From assembly GCF_000617845.2 (NCBI RefSeq), contig NZ_DF820425.1, forward strand, positions 3,895,725 through 3,959,724: a DNA stretch of 64,000 bases, read 5' to 3'. Both the position numbers and the translations under genes were made by a program. The DNA comes from Bradyrhizobium sp. DOA9. GTDB lineage: Bacteria > Pseudomonadota > Alphaproteobacteria > Rhizobiales > Xanthobacteraceae. The notes beneath the pieces are model-generated. The model did not search any database. It had not been told where the DNA came from and was given only the letters and a program-made list of their open reading frames with translations. This document shows positions 1-9,442 of this stretch, one piece after another. The first letter of the stretch is position 1, and each line of letters starts with the position of its first letter.

Positions 1-2
1 CC

Positions 3-1718
3 GAGGCGATCGCCTGTCCGGATTGTGGCCCGCGGCTCAGCCACGAGGTCGCGGACATAGCCGCCGCGATCGCGGGCGGCAAGATCGTGGCGATCAAGGG
101 GCTCGGCGGCTATCAGCTGCTCTGCGATGCCCGCGACGACGACGTCGTGCGGCGGCTGCGGCGGCGCAAGCAGCGCGACCAAAAGCCCTTTGCCGTGATG
201 GTCGGCTCGGTGGCGGCGGTTGCCGACATCGCCGAGGCCGATGCCGCCGAGCTCGCTCTGCTGCAGACGTCGCCGCGGCCGATCGTGCTGATGGCCTCGC
301 GCCACCAACTCGCGCCGGCCATCGCACCGGAGCTGTCGCGCCTCGGCGTCATGCTGCCGGTCACGCCGCTCCATGACCTGATCTTCGACGCCCTGAATGC
401 GGGCTACCGGCGGGCGTGCGGGAGCTGGGCGATCGTCGCAACCAGTGCCAATCCCGGCGGCGAGCCGCTTCTGATCGACAATCGCGAGGCCGAGCGGCGC
501 CTTGCCGGCATTGCCGATCTCATCGTCACGCATGACCGCGACATCGTCACCCGGGCCGACGATTCCGTGGCCGCATTCGTCGCGGGCCGGACGCAATTCA
601 TCCGCCGCGCCCGCGGCTACGTGCCCGAGCCGGTTCGCCTCGCCCGCTCGGTGCCGCCGATCCTCGCCGTCGGCGGCGCATTGAAATCGACGGTGACGCT
701 CACGCGCGGCAACGAAGCCTTCGTCTCCCAGCACATCGGCGACCTCGACACGGCGGAAGGCGTCCGCTTCTTCGCGGAGGCGGTGGATCACCTGCTTTCG
801 ACGCTCGACGTCGAGCCGGTCGTCATTGCCCATGACCTGCATCCCAACATGGCTTCGACCCGCTTCGCCGAGTCCAGGGGAAAGCCGCTGATCGCGGTTC
901 AGCACCACCATGCCCATGCGGCTTCCGTGCTGGCCGAACATGGCGTCGCGGAGCCGGCACTGGCGCTGATCCTCGACGGCTTCGGCTACGGCAGCGACGG
1001 CGGCAATTGGGGCGGCGAGCTGCTGTTGTGCGATGGCGCTCAATTCAGGCGGCTCGGGCATCTGGCGCCGATGAAGATGCCCGGTGGCGATCGCGCCGCG
1101 CGCGAGCCGTGGCGCATGGCCGCGAGCGTGCTGCTTGGCCTGGGGCATGGCGACGCGATTGCGACCCGGTTCGGTGCACAGCCGCTAGCCGCGCGCCTCG
1201 GCACCATGCTCGACCAGCCGGGCGTGCCGACGACGACCAGCGCAGGCCGCATGTTCGATGCGGCGGCGGCGCTGCTGGGTCTTTGCCCGGTGCAAAGCTA
1301 CGAGGGCGAGGCCGCGATGAAATTGGAAGCGCGTGTCCGCACACTTGGTGTCGCGGAGGACGGCTGGACCATCGAAAGCGGCGTGCTGTCCCTGTCTCCG
1401 CTGTTTGCGCGCTTGGCCGCCGAGCAGATTGATCCGGTCGAAGGTGCCGAGCTGTTCCACGGCACGCTGGCCGCAGCCTGCGTCGACTGGATCCATCGCG
1501 CAGCAGCTGCGACCGGCATCACGACCGTTGCCTTGAGCGGCGGCTGCTTCCTCAACGCGATCCTCAGTGCCGCGATCGAGCGCGGCTGCAGCGCAGCCGG
1601 CCTCGTGCCGTTGCTGCAACGCCAGCTGCCGCCCAATGACGGTGGCCTCAGCCTCGGTCAGGCCTGGATCGCCGCGCTAACGCTCCTCGAACGGCAAGCC
1701 CTGGAAGGAACCGCCTGA
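3..1718 (+). CDS. hypF: Carbamoyltransferase HypF, 5' truncated by the window edge
   Basis: HypF converts carbamoyl phosphate to carbamoyl-AMP and passes the carbamoyl group to the C-terminal cysteine of HypE, the source of the cyanide ligands of the [NiFe]-hydrogenase active site. The reading frame is open from the first bases and already carries a zinc-finger motif (ACPDCGPRL), followed by a YrdC-like domain and a Kae1-like domain with a histidine cluster (QHHHAHA, near nt 900) and the late SGGCFLNAI and PPNDGGLSLGQ motifs. About 571 residues are visible. Full HypF is about 750-770, so the acylphosphatase domain and first zinc finger lie off the left edge. Its stop overlaps the hypC start by one base. 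Confidence 0.95.
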   Translation, partial: EAIACPDCGPRLSHEVADIAAAIAGGKIVAIKGLGGYQLLCDARDDDVVRRLRRRKQRDQKPFAVMVGSVAAVADIAEADAAELALLQTSPRPIVLMASRHQLAPAIAPELSRLGVMLPVTPLHDLIFDALNAGYRRACGSWAIVATSANPGGEPLLIDNREAERRLAGIADLIVTHDRDIVTRADDSVAAFVAGRTQFIRRARGYVPEPVRLARSVPPILAVGGALKSTVTLTRGNEAFVSQHIGDLDTAEGVRFFAEAVDHLLSTLDVEPVVIAHDLHPNMASTRFAESRGKPLIAVQHHHAHAASVLAEHGVAEPALALILDGFGYGSDGGNWGGELLLCDGAQFRRLGHLAPMKMPGGDRAAREPWRMAASVLLGLGHGDAIATRFGAQPLAARLGTMLDQPGVPTTTSAGRMFDAAAALLGLCPVQSYEGEAAMKLEARVRTLGVAEDGWTIESGVLSLSPLFARLAAEQIDPVEGAELFHGTLAAACVDWIHRAAAATGITTVALSGGCFLNAILSAAIERGCSAAGLVPLLQRQLPPNDGGLSLGQAWIAALTLLERQALEGTA

Positions 1719-1954
1719 TGTGTCTCGCGATCCCGGCAGAGGTCACGAAGCTGCTGCCCGACCAGATGGCGATCGTCTCGATCGACGGCGTCAGCAAGGA
1801 GATCTCGGTCGCCTTGATCGAGGACCTCGCCGTCGGCGATTACGTGATCATCCATGTCGGCTATGCCCTGACCAAGATCGATCCGGAAGAGGCCCGGCGG
1901 ACGCTCGAGCTGTTGCGCGAGCTCAGCGCCGAAGGACAGGGGGTCTCGCCATGA
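1718..1954 (+). CDS. hypC: Hydrogenase maturation chaperone HypC
   Basis: A 78-residue HypC/HupF-family chaperone. It carries the Fe(CN)2CO precursor with HypD and delivers it to the hydrogenase large subunit. The N-terminus is the family signature MCLAIP, whose Cys2 is the essential ligand once the initiator Met is removed. The length is normal. The ATG shares one base with the hypF stop, and the stop shares four bases with the hypD start, so translation is very probably coupled. A Bradyrhizobium hup locus can also contain the paralogue HupF, but the position between hypF and hypD makes this HypC. Confidence 0.95.
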   Translation: MCLAIPAEVTKLLPDQMAIVSIDGVSKEISVALIEDLAVGDYVIIHVGYALTKIDPEEARRTLELLRELSAEGQGVSP

Positions 1955-3093
1955 AATATGCCGACGAGTTTCGCGACAAGGAGATCGCGCTCGGTCTTGC
2001 CAAGGCGATCCGGGCCGAGGCCGACGCCGGACGAGCCTATCGCTTCATGGAGTTCTGTGGCGGCCACACCCACGCGATCTCGCGCTACGGCCTGGAAGAC
2101 ATGCTGCCGAAGAACGTGCGGATGATCCACGGTCCCGGCTGCCCGGTCTGCGTGCTGCCGGCCGGGCGCATCGACATGGCGATCCGCCTCGCGGAGCGTG
2201 CGGACATCATCCTGTGCGTCTATGGCGACCTGATGCGCGTCCCGGGCTCGCAGGGCGGCTCGCTGCTGAAGGCGAAGGCGCGCGGCGCCGACATCCGCAT
2301 GGTCTATTCCACCATCGACGCCTTGGGGATCGCGGAGGAGAATCCCGGGCGCGAGGTCGTGTTCTTCGCGATCGGCTTCGAGACCACGACGCCGCCGACC
2401 GCGGTGATGATACGGCTCGCCGAGAGGAAGCAGCTCGAAAACTTCAGCGTGTTCTGCAACCACGTGCTGACGCCGCCGGCGATGCAGAACATCCTGGAGA
2501 GCCCCGATATCCGCAATATCGGCCGGGTCGAGATTGACGGCTTCGTCGGACCCGCCCACGTCTCGACCATCATCGGCACGGCGCCTTACGAGTTCTTCGC
2601 CGAAGAGTTCGGCAAGCCGGTGGTGATCTCGGGCTTCGAGCCGCTCGACATGATGCAGGCCATCCTGATGCTGGTGCGGCAGGTCAACGAGCACAGGCAT
2701 GAGGTCGAGAACCAGTACAGCCGCGCCGTCACCCGCGACGGCAATCTGCGGGCCAAGGAGGAAGTGTCCGACATCTTCGAGCTGCGCGATCAGTTCGAAT
2801 GGCGGGGGCTCGGCCAGGTGCCCTATAGCGGGCTGAAGCTGAAGCGCTCTTACGCCAAATACGACGCCGAAATCCGCTTCGGCATGAACGAGCTTCGCGT
2901 CGACGACAATCCGGCCTGCGAATGCGGTGCCATCCTGCGCGGGGTGAAGAAGCCGGTCGATTGCAAGCTGTTCGGCACCGTCTGCACCCCGGAGACGCCG
3001 ATGGGCTCCTGCATGGTCTCTTCGGAAGGCGCCTGCGCTGCGCACTGGACCTACGGCCGCTTCCGCGACCATCAGCAGAGGCGGGCGTCATGA
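1951..3093 (+). CDS. hypD: Hydrogenase maturation protein HypD
   Basis: HypD is the 4Fe-4S scaffold on which the Fe(CN)2CO group is assembled with HypC. The protein has 380 residues, the usual size. Visible signatures are FCGGHTHAI (Cys36), GPGCPVC (Cys64 and Cys67) and a C-terminal cysteine-rich region with CEC, DCKLFGTVC, GSCM and GACAAHW motifs that hold the cluster and the redox-active pair. The ATG at 1951 is preferred over upstream in-frame codons because it begins the conserved KYADEFRD region and forms an ATGA overlap with hypC. The stop again overlaps the next ATG by four bases. Confidence 0.96.
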   Translation: MKYADEFRDKEIALGLAKAIRAEADAGRAYRFMEFCGGHTHAISRYGLEDMLPKNVRMIHGPGCPVCVLPAGRIDMAIRLAERADIILCVYGDLMRVPGSQGGSLLKAKARGADIRMVYSTIDALGIAEENPGREVVFFAIGFETTTPPTAVMIRLAERKQLENFSVFCNHVLTPPAMQNILESPDIRNIGRVEIDGFVGPAHVSTIIGTAPYEFFAEEFGKPVVISGFEPLDMMQAILMLVRQVNEHRHEVENQYSRAVTRDGNLRAKEEVSDIFELRDQFEWRGLGQVPYSGLKLKRSYAKYDAEIRFGMNELRVDDNPACECGAILRGVKKPVDCKLFGTVCTPETPMGSCMVSSEGACAAHWTYGRFRDHQQRRAS

Positions 3094-4130
3094 GGGCCTA
3101 TCAGCGCAAGCTCGATATCAGGAACGGCTGTGTCGACCTCTCCCACGGTTCGGGCGGCCGCGCCATGGCGCAGTTGATCTCGGGCCTGTTCCACGAGGCC
3201 TTCGGCAATGAATGGCTGGCGCGCGGCAACGACCAGTCGGCGTTCGACGTCGGTGCCGGGCGGATGGTGATGACGACCGACGGCTACGTGGTCTCGCCAC
3301 TGTTCTTCCCCGGCGGCAATATCGGCTCGCTCGCGGTGCACGGCACCGTCAACGACATCGCCATGGCCGGTGCGAAGCCGCTCTATCTCTCGGCGAGCTT
3401 CATCATCGAGGAGGGATTTCGCTTCGCCGATCTCAAGCTGATCGCGGAGTCGATGGGGCAGGCGGCGCGCGAGGCCGGCGTCCACATCATCACCGGCGAC
3501 ACCAAGGTGGTCGAGCGCGGCAAGGCCGACGGGCTGTTCATCTCGACCGCGGGGGTCGGGATCGTGCCCGACGGGCTCGATCTCTCGGCCGAGAACGCGC
3601 GGGTCGGCGATCGCGTCCTGATCTCGGGCACGCTGGGCGACCACGGCGTCGCCATCATGTCGAAGCGGCAGAATCTCGCCTTCGAGACCGAGATCGTCTC
3701 GGATTCGGCGGCGCTGAACGATCTCGTCGCCAGGATGGTGGAAGCCGGCGGCCGGGGTATCCGCCTGATGCGCGATCCCACCCGCGGCGGGCTCGCCGCC
3801 ACGCTGAACGAGATCGCCCTGCAATCCGATGTCGGTTTCCACCTCCAGGAGGAGGCGATCCCGGTGAAGCCGGGGGTGGCGGCGGCCTGCGAGCTGCTCG
3901 GGCTCGATCCGCTCCATGTCGCCAACGAGGGCAAGCTGGTTGCGATCGTCGCGCCTGATGTCGCCGGCACGGTGCTCGCCGCCATGCGGGCGCATCCGCT
4001 CGGCCGCGATGCCGCCGACATCGGCGAGGCCGTCGCCGACGACCACCATTTCGTGCAGATGGCGACGAGCTTCGGCGGCGGGCGGATCGTCGACTGGCTG
4101 TCGGGCGAGCAATTGCCGCGGATTTGTTGA
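3090..4130 (+). CDS. hypE: Carbamoyl dehydratase HypE
   Basis: A 346-residue PurM/ThiL-fold enzyme. It dehydrates the thiocarboxamide made on its own C-terminal cysteine to a thiocyanate, the cyanide donor for the hydrogenase iron. The sequence ends exactly in PRIC, the conserved tail with the acceptor cysteine as last residue. Other hallmarks are LSHGSGGRAM near the N-terminus, TTDGYVVSP, NDIAMAGA, GDTKVVERG and RDPTRGGLA for ATP binding. The start is fixed by the ATGA overlap with hypD. It forms the cyanide branch with hypF; hypX follows eight bases later. Confidence 0.96.
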   Translation: MRAYQRKLDIRNGCVDLSHGSGGRAMAQLISGLFHEAFGNEWLARGNDQSAFDVGAGRMVMTTDGYVVSPLFFPGGNIGSLAVHGTVNDIAMAGAKPLYLSASFIIEEGFRFADLKLIAESMGQAAREAGVHIITGDTKVVERGKADGLFISTAGVGIVPDGLDLSAENARVGDRVLISGTLGDHGVAIMSKRQNLAFETEIVSDSAALNDLVARMVEAGGRGIRLMRDPTRGGLAATLNEIALQSDVGFHLQEEAIPVKPGVAAACELLGLDPLHVANEGKLVAIVAPDVAGTVLAAMRAHPLGRDAADIGEAVADDHHFVQMATSFGGGRIVDWLSGEQLPRIC

Positions 4131-4138
4131 GGCCCACG

Positions 4139-5839
4139 ATGCGCATCCTGCTGCTCTCGCATTCGTTCAACAGCCTGACGCAGCGCCTGCATGTCGAGCT
4201 GCGCGAGCGCGGCCATGAGGTTTCGGTCGAGCTCGACATCCATGCCGATGTCACGCGCGAAAGCGTCGCGCTCTACCGGCCGGATCTGGTGATCGCGCCG
4301 TTCCTCAAGCGGGCCATTCCCGAAGACGTCTGGCGCAGCGTGCGCTGCCTGATCGTCCATCCCGGTCCGCCCGGCGACCGCGGCCCGGCGGCGCTCGACT
4401 GGGCCATTCTCGAAGACGTGGCGGAGTGGGGCGTCACCGTGTTGCAGGCGACCGGCGAGTTCGACGCCGGTCCAGTGTGGGCGTTCCGCTCCTTCCCGCT
4501 GCGGCGCGCCGCGAAATCCAGCATCTACCGCAACGAGGTGACATCGGGCGCGGTCGATGCGGTGTTGGAAGCCATCGCTGCGATCGAAGCGGGACAGCCG
4601 ACGCCGCACCCGATGCGGGAGGGCGACGCGCGCATTCGCGTGCGCGGGCCCTGCCGCCAGTCCGACCGGGCGATCGACTGGCAGCACGACACGACGGAGA
4701 TCGTGCTGCGCAAGATCAACAGCGCCGACGGCATGCCCGGCCTGATCGACAGCCTGTTCTTCCAGGACGTGCGGCTCTTCGACGTCCATGAAGCGCACGG
4801 CATCTCCGGTGTTCCCGGGACGATCGTGGCGCAATGCGATGGTGCCTTGGCGTGCGCGACGGTCGATGGGGCGGTCTGGATCGGCCATGTGCGGCAGCTG
4901 GCCCCGAAGAGCTTGAAGCGATCTGCGGCAAAGGTGTTCGCCGGGCAAGCCGCGCGCCTGCCGCGGCGGCCGGATTGCGGTTATGCGCCACTGCAATACC
5001 GCGAGCATGGCGAGGTCGGCGAGTTGCAGTTCTCCTTCTACAACGGCGCGATGTCGACCGATGACTGCGAAGCGCTGCTGCACGCCTATAGGACCGCACT
5101 GGCGCGCCCGACGAAGGTGCTGCTTCTGACCGGCGGCAGCGACTATTGGTCGAACGGGATTCATTTGGCCGAGATCGAGGCCGCCGACAGCGCCGCCGAT
5201 GAATCCTGGCGCAACATCAATGCCATCGACGATCTTGCACGCGCCGTCATCGAGACGACGGACCGGCTGGTGATATCCGTCATCCGAGGCAACGCCGGCG
5301 CCGGGGGTGTGTTCTTGAGCCTGGCGGCCGACGAGGTCTGGGCCGGTGATCAGGTCGTCCTCAATCCGCATTACAAGGACATGGGCAATCTGTTCGGCTC
5401 CGAATACTGGACCTATCTGTTGCCGCGCCGCGCGGGCGCGGAGAACGCGAGACGGATTACGCAGTGCCGGTTGCCGATGGGTGTCGCCGAGGCGCAGCGC
5501 CTCGGGATCGTCGATCGTGTGCTCGCTGGAAACGAGCTTGCGCGCGACGCTCTCCTGAAGCTCGCTGCTGATGCAGGCTCGGACCCAGGCTTTGCACTCT
5601 GTCTCGCCGACAAGAGGAGACGCCGCGAAGCGGACGAGAGCGAGAAGCCGCTGCAGGCCTACCGCGACGAGGAGTTGCGGCGGATGCGGCTCAACTTCTA
5701 CGGCTTCGATCCGAGCTACCACGTCGCCCGCTACAACTTCATCCAAAAGGTGCCGAAGTCGCGCACGCCGCTGACCATCGCCAACCACCGCTCGCGGCGC
5801 GCGACCGAACGGGCCCAGCGCATGGCGGTGCCCTCATGA
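4139..5839 (+). CDS. hypX: HypX/HoxX, formyl-dependent CO-ligand synthesis protein
   Basis: A 566-residue two-domain protein of the HypX (HoxX) family, which in aerobic hydrogen oxidisers makes the active-site carbon monoxide ligand from a formyl donor. The N-terminal half is formyltransferase-like, with HPGPPGDRG at residues 74-82. The C-terminal half is a crotonase (enoyl-CoA hydratase) fold with GGSDYWSNGIHL and NAGAGGVFLSLAADEV. Start: the ATG at 4139 begins MRILLLSHSFNS, the family N-terminus; the TTG codons at 4124 and 4127 would overlap hypE and lack family support. The stop overlaps hoxA by four bases. Its presence implies a hydrogenase matured under oxic or microoxic conditions. Confidence 0.93.
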   Translation: MRILLLSHSFNSLTQRLHVELRERGHEVSVELDIHADVTRESVALYRPDLVIAPFLKRAIPEDVWRSVRCLIVHPGPPGDRGPAALDWAILEDVAEWGVTVLQATGEFDAGPVWAFRSFPLRRAAKSSIYRNEVTSGAVDAVLEAIAAIEAGQPTPHPMREGDARIRVRGPCRQSDRAIDWQHDTTEIVLRKINSADGMPGLIDSLFFQDVRLFDVHEAHGISGVPGTIVAQCDGALACATVDGAVWIGHVRQLAPKSLKRSAAKVFAGQAARLPRRPDCGYAPLQYREHGEVGELQFSFYNGAMSTDDCEALLHAYRTALARPTKVLLLTGGSDYWSNGIHLAEIEAADSAADESWRNINAIDDLARAVIETTDRLVISVIRGNAGAGGVFLSLAADEVWAGDQVVLNPHYKDMGNLFGSEYWTYLLPRRAGAENARRITQCRLPMGVAEAQRLGIVDRVLAGNELARDALLKLAADAGSDPGFALCLADKRRRREADESEKPLQAYRDEELRRMRLNFYGFDPSYHVARYNFIQKVPKSRTPLTIANHRSRRATERAQRMAVPS

Positions 5840-7290
5840 GTGTCCAGGGAACCATTCTCGTCGTCGACGACGAGGTCCGTTCGCAGGAGGCGCTGCGGCG
5901 CGTGCTCAAGGAGGATTTCGAGGTGCTTTGCGCCGGCAATGCGGCCGATGCGGAGAAGCTGCTGGAGGGGGAGATCGTCCACGCCATTCTCTGCGACCAG
6001 CGCATGCCGCACGAGTCGGGCGTGAGCTTCCTGAAGCGCGTGCGCGAGCTTTGGCCCGATCCGGTGCGGATGATCATCTCCGGCTACTCGGACTCCGAGG
6101 ACATCATCGCCGGCCTCAACGAGGCCGGCATCTATCAATACATCACAAAGCCTTGGCAGCCCGACCGGCTGGTCGACACGGTCAAGGAGGCGGTCCAGCT
6201 CTATCGCCTGCAGAAGGAGACGGAAACGGCCGGCGTCGACGTCAAGGCGACTCCCGGGCACATCAAGAAGGTCGTGTCCGTCAAGCGCGGCGTCGCCAAG
6301 CAGCTCTATGATTTCGACCGCATCGTGCATTCGATGGACAGTCCGATGCACAAGGTGATCGAGCTCGGAAAACGCGCCGCTGACTACGACATCTCCGTGC
6401 TGATCACGGGTGAGTCCGGGACCGGAAAGGAGCTGCTCGCGCGCGCCATTCACTACGGCTCCGCCCGCGCCGGCAAGGCCTTCGTGGTCGAGAATTGCGG
6501 CGCATTGCCGGATGAATTGCTCGAGAGCGAATTGTTCGGCTGCAAGAAGGGCGCCTTCACCGGCGCCTATCAGGACCGTATCGGCCTGTTCGAGGTCGCC
6601 GACGGCGGGACCATCTTCCTCGACGAGATCGGGGAAACCTCGCCGGCCTTCCAGGTCAAGCTGCTGCGCGTGCTGCAAGAGAGCGAGATCCGCCCCCTCG
6701 GCGCGCAGCGGGTCCGCAAGGTCGACGTCCGCGTGGTGGCCGCGACCAACCGGGATCTCGAGGCCGAGGTCGAGGCCGGCCGCTTCCGGCGCGATCTTTA
6801 CTACCGCCTGGCGGCGTTTCCCGTCCACATGCCGGCGTTGCGCGAGCGGCGCATGGACATTCCCTTGATCGCGCAAGGGGTGCTGTCGTCGGTGAAGACC
6901 TCCTTCAACCGGCCGGACCTGCGCTTTGCGGCCTCGGCGCTGGAGGCATTCGCCAACTACCACTGGCCCGGCAATGTCCGGGAGCTGCAGAACGAGATCC
7001 AGCGCATGGTGGTGCTGGCGGATGCGGATGACTTGCAGGCGCCTCCGCTGCTCGGCCGGCGCAACGGCAGGCAGCCGGCGGCCGCACTCCAGGGCGGATT
7101 GAACGGCTCCGCGACGCTCAAGGACAAGGTGGAAGATCTGGAGAAGTCGGTTATCATCAACTGTCTGGAGCGATACGAAGGCAATATCAGCCGGGTCGCA
7201 ACCGAGCTCGGGCTGTCGCGTGTCGGACTGAGAAACAAGCTGTCCAGGTATGATCTGAGAAAGAATGGCAAAGCCGATCCATCCTCCTGA
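5836..7290 (+). CDS. hoxA: NtrC-family hydrogenase response regulator HoxA
   Basis: A 484-residue sigma54-dependent activator. Receiver domain at residues 5-120 with the phospho-acceptor Asp54 (CDQRMP) and KPW loop; AAA+ domain with Walker A GESGTGKE at 192-199 and the sigma54-contact loop GAFTGA at 239-244; Fis-type helix-turn-helix at about 455-484. HoxA/HupR proteins activate hydrogenase structural operons, and in this family the unphosphorylated form is the active one. The position directly after hypX is the classic hypABFCDE-hoxXA order of Bradyrhizobium. It overlaps hoxJ by 26 bases, which supports a dedicated kinase-regulator pair. Confidence 0.93.
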   Translation: MSVQGTILVVDDEVRSQEALRRVLKEDFEVLCAGNAADAEKLLEGEIVHAILCDQRMPHESGVSFLKRVRELWPDPVRMIISGYSDSEDIIAGLNEAGIYQYITKPWQPDRLVDTVKEAVQLYRLQKETETAGVDVKATPGHIKKVVSVKRGVAKQLYDFDRIVHSMDSPMHKVIELGKRAADYDISVLITGESGTGKELLARAIHYGSARAGKAFVVENCGALPDELLESELFGCKKGAFTGAYQDRIGLFEVADGGTIFLDEIGETSPAFQVKLLRVLQESEIRPLGAQRVRKVDVRVVAATNRDLEAEVEAGRFRRDLYYRLAAFPVHMPALRERRMDIPLIAQGVLSSVKTSFNRPDLRFAASALEAFANYHWPGNVRELQNEIQRMVVLADADDLQAPPLLGRRNGRQPAAALQGGLNGSATLKDKVEDLEKSVIINCLERYEGNISRVATELGLSRVGLRNKLSRYDLRKNGKADPSS

Positions 7291-8632
7291 GGCCGGCGAG
7301 ACCGCACCGCTGCTCAAGCTGATCACCAATCGCGGTGCGATGGAGCTCGACCAGGAGCGCGAAGGCGCCTGGATCGAGGTCATCCGCAAGATGGACGAGG
7401 TCTATTCCGACCTCCTGCGCTACGAGGTCGACCTCGAGCACAAGAATGCGGAGCTCGAGGAGGCGCAGGCCTTCGTCACCAACGTCATCGAATCCGTTTC
7501 CGACATCCTTATCGTCTGCGATGCGAAAGGGCTGGTGCAGCAGGTCAATTCGGCGTTCCAGCAGACGCTCGGCTGCAGCGTTGCGGACATCGTCGGCAGA
7601 AACATCGCCGATGTCATCGATGGCCCTGACAAGGTCAAGCTGGTTCCGCTGCTCAAGCCGCGCAGCGCCTCCGACGTCGTCGACGGCGAGCTGCGGTTCT
7701 CGCGCCAGGGCGGCCGTTCCGATCTGTTTGCGATCAACGCATCCCCGCGCCACGACCATCGCGGCCGCTTCATCGGCGTGGTGCTGACGGGACGTCCGAT
7801 CGGTGAGCTTCGCCGCGCCTACGAGGAGCTGCACAAGGCGCATCACGAGCTGCAGCGCGCGCAGCGGCAACTGGTCGAGCAGGAGAAGATGGCGAGCCTC
7901 GGCCGCCTCGTCGCGGGGGTCGCGCACGAGCTGAACAACCCGATCAGCTTCGTCTATGGCAACGTCCACACTTTGATGCGCTACCGCACCGCCATCACGG
8001 CCTATCTCGACGCGGTCCATGGCAAGAGCAACGCCGGAGATCTCTCGGCGCAAAGGCGGAGCTTGCGCATCGACGAGATTCTGGAGGATTTCGGCCCGCT
8101 GATCGAAGGCACCATGGAAGGTGCCGTCCGCATCAGCGAGATCGTGAAGAACCTGCGCCGGCTGTCCTTCAGCAAGCTGGGCGAGGTCGAGCGCGTCAAT
8201 ATCGAGCGGCTCATCAACACCGCCGTGCTGTGGGCGGTGCGCACCAAGCAGGTGCGCATCGATCTGCAGCTGGAGATCGAGCCGGAGCTGTGGGTCTCGG
8301 GCAACGAGGGGCAGTTGCACCAGGTGATCGTCAACCTGGTGGAGAACGCGATCGACGCGATGCGCGGCACCGAGGCGCCGCGGCTGGTCGTCTCCGCGGC
8401 GCGCAAGGGCGAGGAAATCCTGTTCCGGATCTCGGACAACGGTCCCGGAATCGACAAGGATCACATCAGCCACATCTTCGAGCCGTTCTTCACGACCAAG
8501 CGGGTCGGCGAAGGCACCGGGCTCGGCCTCTGGATCAGCTATGGCATCGTGCGGGAGCATGGCGGCGAGCTGGTCGCCGCGCACGAGCCGGACGGCGGCG
8601 CGATGTTCTCCTTCGCGTTACCGGCGGCGTAG
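7265..8632 (+). CDS. hoxJ: Sensor histidine kinase of the hydrogen-sensing system (HoxJ/HupT-like)
   Basis: A 455-residue soluble kinase with no membrane segments. A PAS domain lies at about residues 65-175, a coiled linker at 180-210, and the dimerisation/phosphotransfer helix has His221 in GVAHELNNPISF. The HATPase domain shows an N-box (NLVENAIDAM), ISDNGPGID and GEGTGLGLWIS. In Ralstonia HoxJ and Rhodobacter HupT, this type of kinase works with a regulatory hydrogenase (HoxBC/HupUV) to control HoxA/HupR. No hupUV is visible, so it would have to lie upstream of the window. The gene overlaps hoxA by 26 bases and is the last of the operon. Confidence 0.85.
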   Translation: MAKPIHPPEAGETAPLLKLITNRGAMELDQEREGAWIEVIRKMDEVYSDLLRYEVDLEHKNAELEEAQAFVTNVIESVSDILIVCDAKGLVQQVNSAFQQTLGCSVADIVGRNIADVIDGPDKVKLVPLLKPRSASDVVDGELRFSRQGGRSDLFAINASPRHDHRGRFIGVVLTGRPIGELRRAYEELHKAHHELQRAQRQLVEQEKMASLGRLVAGVAHELNNPISFVYGNVHTLMRYRTAITAYLDAVHGKSNAGDLSAQRRSLRIDEILEDFGPLIEGTMEGAVRISEIVKNLRRLSFSKLGEVERVNIERLINTAVLWAVRTKQVRIDLQLEIEPELWVSGNEGQLHQVIVNLVENAIDAMRGTEAPRLVVSAARKGEEILFRISDNGPGIDKDHISHIFEPFFTTKRVGEGTGLGLWISYGIVREHGGELVAAHEPDGGAMFSFALPAA

Positions 8633-8722
8633 GCGGCCGGCCCCTGTCGGTCTCAGCGGGGGCGGCGAGGCGGCAAGCCCAGCCGTTTCCACGAATTCGT
8701 GCGACATTAACGATGAGCTGAC

Positions 8723-9193
8723 ATGACGTTCAGGATTGGAGTGATCGCCGACACGCATGGACTGCTGAGGCCGGAGGCGGAGCGTTGCCTCGCCGGCGTC
8801 GCGCACATTATCCACGCCGGCGACATCGGCACCCAGGTTGTGATGGATGGGCTTTGCCGCATCGCGCCCGTCACCGCGATCAGGGGAAATGTCGACCGGG
8901 GCGCGTGGGCCGAACGCTTTCCCGAAACCCAAACGCTGCGGCTCGGCGACTTCAGTTTCCACGTCCTGCACGACCTCAACGCGCTGACGATCGATCCTGC
9001 TGAGCGCGGCATCGACGTCGTGGTCTCAGGGCATTCCCACCGTGCACGGATCGAAACCGTCAACGGCGTGCTTTATCTGAATCCAGGCAGCGCAGGGAAG
9101 CGGCGCTTCAAGCTGCCGATTACGCTGGCAACTCTGGAGCTCGGTTCCGGCGGGCCGCTGCGGCCCGTCATTCATGATCTCGACAGGATCTGA
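8723..9193 (+). CDS. YfcE-type metallophosphoesterase
   Basis: A 156-residue calcineurin-like phosphoesterase of the YfcE/MJ0936 type. All metal-binding blocks are present in order: DTHG (Asp10, His12), GDIG, GNVD and GHSH. Family members are small manganese- or nickel-dependent phosphodiesterases whose physiological substrates are usually unknown. The start ATG lies 90 bases after hoxJ, so the gene is probably a separate unit, although read-through from the hox operon is possible. The length is typical and no signal peptide is seen. I cannot name the substrate. Confidence 0.85.
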   Translation: MTFRIGVIADTHGLLRPEAERCLAGVAHIIHAGDIGTQVVMDGLCRIAPVTAIRGNVDRGAWAERFPETQTLRLGDFSFHVLHDLNALTIDPAERGIDVVVSGHSHRARIETVNGVLYLNPGSAGKRRFKLPITLATLELGSGGPLRPVIHDLDRI

Positions 9194-9214
9194 CGCTGGG
9201 CCAGCGGCCGCTGC

Positions 9215-9403
9215 CTAGTGCGTCTTCGATTTCTGCCAACGCTCCAGGTCCGCCGGCGGCCGTTTCGGATCGATCTGGTCCTTCTCGGGATTGCCTTGCC
9301 AGGGTTTCGTGGTTTGCCGATGGGTCGGCATGTCCGTCTGCTGGCGCGGATCGTCAAGCGGTGTCTCGCGCGGGTCGGTTTCAGGGTCGGTCGCCTTTGG
9401 CAT
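9215..9403 (-). CDS. Small hydrophilic protein, unknown function
   Basis: A 62-residue, very polar protein rich in Pro, Thr, Asp and Lys, without hydrophobic segments or cysteines, so probably intrinsically disordered. The frame stays open further upstream, but the ATG at 9403 has a GGGAG Shine-Dalgarno at the right distance and lies about 33 bases after the predicted start of an EcfG-like promoter. Small disordered proteins of this sort are common in rhizobial stress regulons (recalled, not searched). I do not recognise a named family. Confidence 0.6.
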   Translation of the reverse strand: MPKATDPETDPRETPLDDPRQQTDMPTHRQTTKPWQGNPEKDQIDPKRPPADLERWQKSKTH

Positions 9404-9442
9404 GTGTGCTCTCCCGGGATTTGCGCGTGCCGGTAGGGCAAC

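Noticed and set aside
3383..5788. An 801-codon minus-strand frame
   Set aside because: Antisense to hypE and hypX, both of which show full family motifs.
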